This document shows positions 63,601 to 64,000 of a stretch of 64,000 nucleotides of DNA, piece after piece. How positions within the stretch are numbered: position 1 is the stretch's first letter; the number at the start of each line of letters is the position of its first letter. Source of the stretch: Chthoniobacter flavus Ellin428. Lineage in GTDB: Bacteria > Verrucomicrobiota > Verrucomicrobiia > Chthoniobacterales > Chthoniobacteraceae. The translations under genes were made by a program, and so were the position numbers. The DNA is taken from contig NZ_ABVL01000003.1 of NCBI RefSeq assembly GCF_000173075.1, forward strand, positions 434,001-498,000. Reading direction: 5' to 3'. Below the pieces are notes generated by a model. It was not told the DNA's origin and did not search any database. It worked only from the letters and a program-made list of their open reading frames with translations.

Positions 63601-64000
63601 GCCAGCGGTCGCGTTACGTTCATCGCGGAAGACGAAGCTGACGCGCGCCGTGCCATCGGCTTCGCGCAGGCGCAGGCCCCAGTTTTGATTGTGCGGCGGT
63701 TCGCCGGCCCGGCCGGTGCGGCCCTTGCCGACGATGTAGGAATTCTGTCCGTGGCCGAGTCCATCGCACTGCACCCAGGCTTCGATGCTGATGGTCTCGC
63801 CTTTCTTGAAAACGAAACGGTGATCGGTGTCCGGCACCCGCAGGCTGGCGCCCGGTTGGTGCAGGCTCAGCGCGTGATTGGTGGCGATGAATTGCGGATA
63901 TTCCGGCGGGCGGGGGCCATCGACGATCTGGGCGCCGCCCTGGAGGAACGGCTGGGAGGCCTCGGGATTCGAGTTCCAATGGGCCAGCGGCTGGTCTTTG
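60673..64000 (-). CDS. LamG-DUF1549-DUF1553 (PSD1-type) protein, partial
   Basis: The open frame continues to the window edge, so the N-terminus is missing. A LamG-type beta-sandwich (about 63840-63300: KGETISIEAWVQCDGLG; LDEIAVYRSELKDEAIKAR) is followed by PSCyt2/DUF1549 with a haem-like CARCHDAPNHPYDQSD and by DUF1553 (LLTWLGRELITHDYDLKYVT; RRRLTAEQIVDSLFQVAG). Secreted enzymes of unknown chemistry, probably polysaccharide-related. Near 62930 a G-run shifts the frame for about 27 residues until about 62855, where it returns; likely a compensated indel pair. Confidence 0.9.
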   Translation of the reverse strand, partial: KDQPLAHWNSNPEASQPFLQGGAQIVDGPRPPEYPQFIATNHALSLHQPGASLRVPDTDHRFVFKKGETISIEAWVQCDGLGHGQNSYIVGKGRTGRAGEPPHNQNWGLRLREADGTARVSFVFRDERNATAGGEEFWHRWTSTTGFLPGQAWHHVAVSYKFGEPDSAKGWIDGAPIKGEWDMGGATDLGPWSDDDEVWIGTAMGGSSGSSFTGKLDEIAVYRSELKDEAIKARTAGLAPKPVEIKAPVVKLDELPKGLVRVEVFEHAVNEPEVSATKWTSSDADTAKAAPALDVGWANVPKTKTESWNEQAFALGEIIPKYSPRGVRRDRSIPFLVQIAGAVTLPRGENRLLMRALGGWASLHRWQDRRDPPTFTRSRPAQPALPMPKPWADQLEVQLVKDVALLPPGHSEAMATIKGDGKPHVIVFETFVGGKNLRPELGQPSLSISTNGSPFRLLTNNQHEYSFTDDGWRHYVAEQSAHIDDLSAQRRANTDELTYWKFRHELARTEAAKKNPVVIPAGTGGVIDRFINDKLKQANIQPAALTDDASFLRRVTLDTIGLLPTPEELTSFLADTNKDKRAKAIDRLLADPRWADEWIPYWQDVLAENPAILKATLNNTGPFRFFLRDALRDNWGMDRFVTALTLMEGSERNGGAAGFGVATQNDLPMANKAQIVSSAFLAMEMKCARCHDAPNHPYDQSDLFSMSAMLQRSPVKVPGSSLTQGLNTNSRVVVSLKAGQMIDPHFPFASLKQDPLDGVVRNTEDTREKLANIITDPRNERFPQVVTNRVWKRLMGFGIVDPVDDWEDVHPSHRELLTWLGRELITHDYDLKYVTRLILNSETYQRVVTETGSKFEKPNDRYFASPARRRLTAEQIVDSLFQVAGKPFNCEELNFDLDAHRSVKDFLNLGKPTRAWEFVGLSNERDRPALAKPTASPFTDILTQFGWRESRVAPASTREESPNVLQPASLANGTLGARITRLSDDSAFTALAVRDQSVDELVTQLFLRVLSRQPTARERAAFVTDLTPGYADRLIAVPSGETPKRPRITKFPMWSNHLNPEATTVTYQIEKMVRAGDPPTERLAPPWRERMEDAVWALMLTPEFIYEP

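Overview
The window is a GC-rich bacterial chromosome segment, most likely from the phylum Verrucomicrobiota (PVC superphylum). This rests on gene content, not on a marker gene: a DUF1501 / LamG-DUF1549-DUF1553 pair, an FHA-kinase with a DWG motif, tandem leucine-rich-repeat proteins, a GYF_2-type membrane protein, and many intergenic hairpin repeats. There is no rRNA. One intact tRNA (Cys) is present.

Layout. 1-4,510: minus-strand phosphate uptake operon pstC-pstA-pstB-phoU (no pstS) behind a Pho-box-like array. 4,560-10,280: AraC regulator with a coupled alpha/beta hydrolase, a class III aminotransferase, two small proteins, a carotenoid-synthesis membrane protein. 10,640-14,050: minus-strand housekeeping cluster prs-rplY-pth-rpsF-ssb, with prs and rplY broken by single-base indels. 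14,490-22,180: outer-membrane barrel, SPW membrane protein, dnaE, FHA-kinase, GYF_2 membrane protein. 22,580-29,170: lipoprotein, two paralogous LRR proteins, zinc-ribbon protein and hemL, SH3-like secreted protein. 29,260-34,310: low-GC phage-derived DNA in and around a tRNA-Cys gene, with one intact and two half copies of the tRNA. 34,380-36,950: hicBA toxin-antitoxin and poorly conserved small ORFs. 37,100-45,000: membrane/TPR protein, dnaG-rpoD, peptidase S51. 45,000-46,950: IS110-family element set among hairpin repeats. 47,320-51,600: zinc-ribbon/S2P protease and ParA, thiH-thiS. 51,650-57,150: three glycosyltransferases, panD, a coiled-coil protein. 57,170-64,000: CHASE3-HAMP protein, GNAT, SpoIIAA-like protein, DUF1501 and a LamG-PSD1 gene that runs off the window.

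Noteworthy: (i) tRNA-Cys appears to have been hit twice at its anticodon loop, leaving the original 5' half, a complete copy with its own promoter, and the 3' half; (ii) many two-armed hairpins are built from 7- or 9-bp tandem units of unrelated sequence, some inside genes; (iii) a separate 16-bp terminal-inverted-repeat element family; (iv) the IS110 element has a structured non-coding end that could carry a bridge RNA. Several conserved genes carry single-base gains in short homopolymers, which most likely reflects sequence error; frameshift calls here should be read with that in mind.
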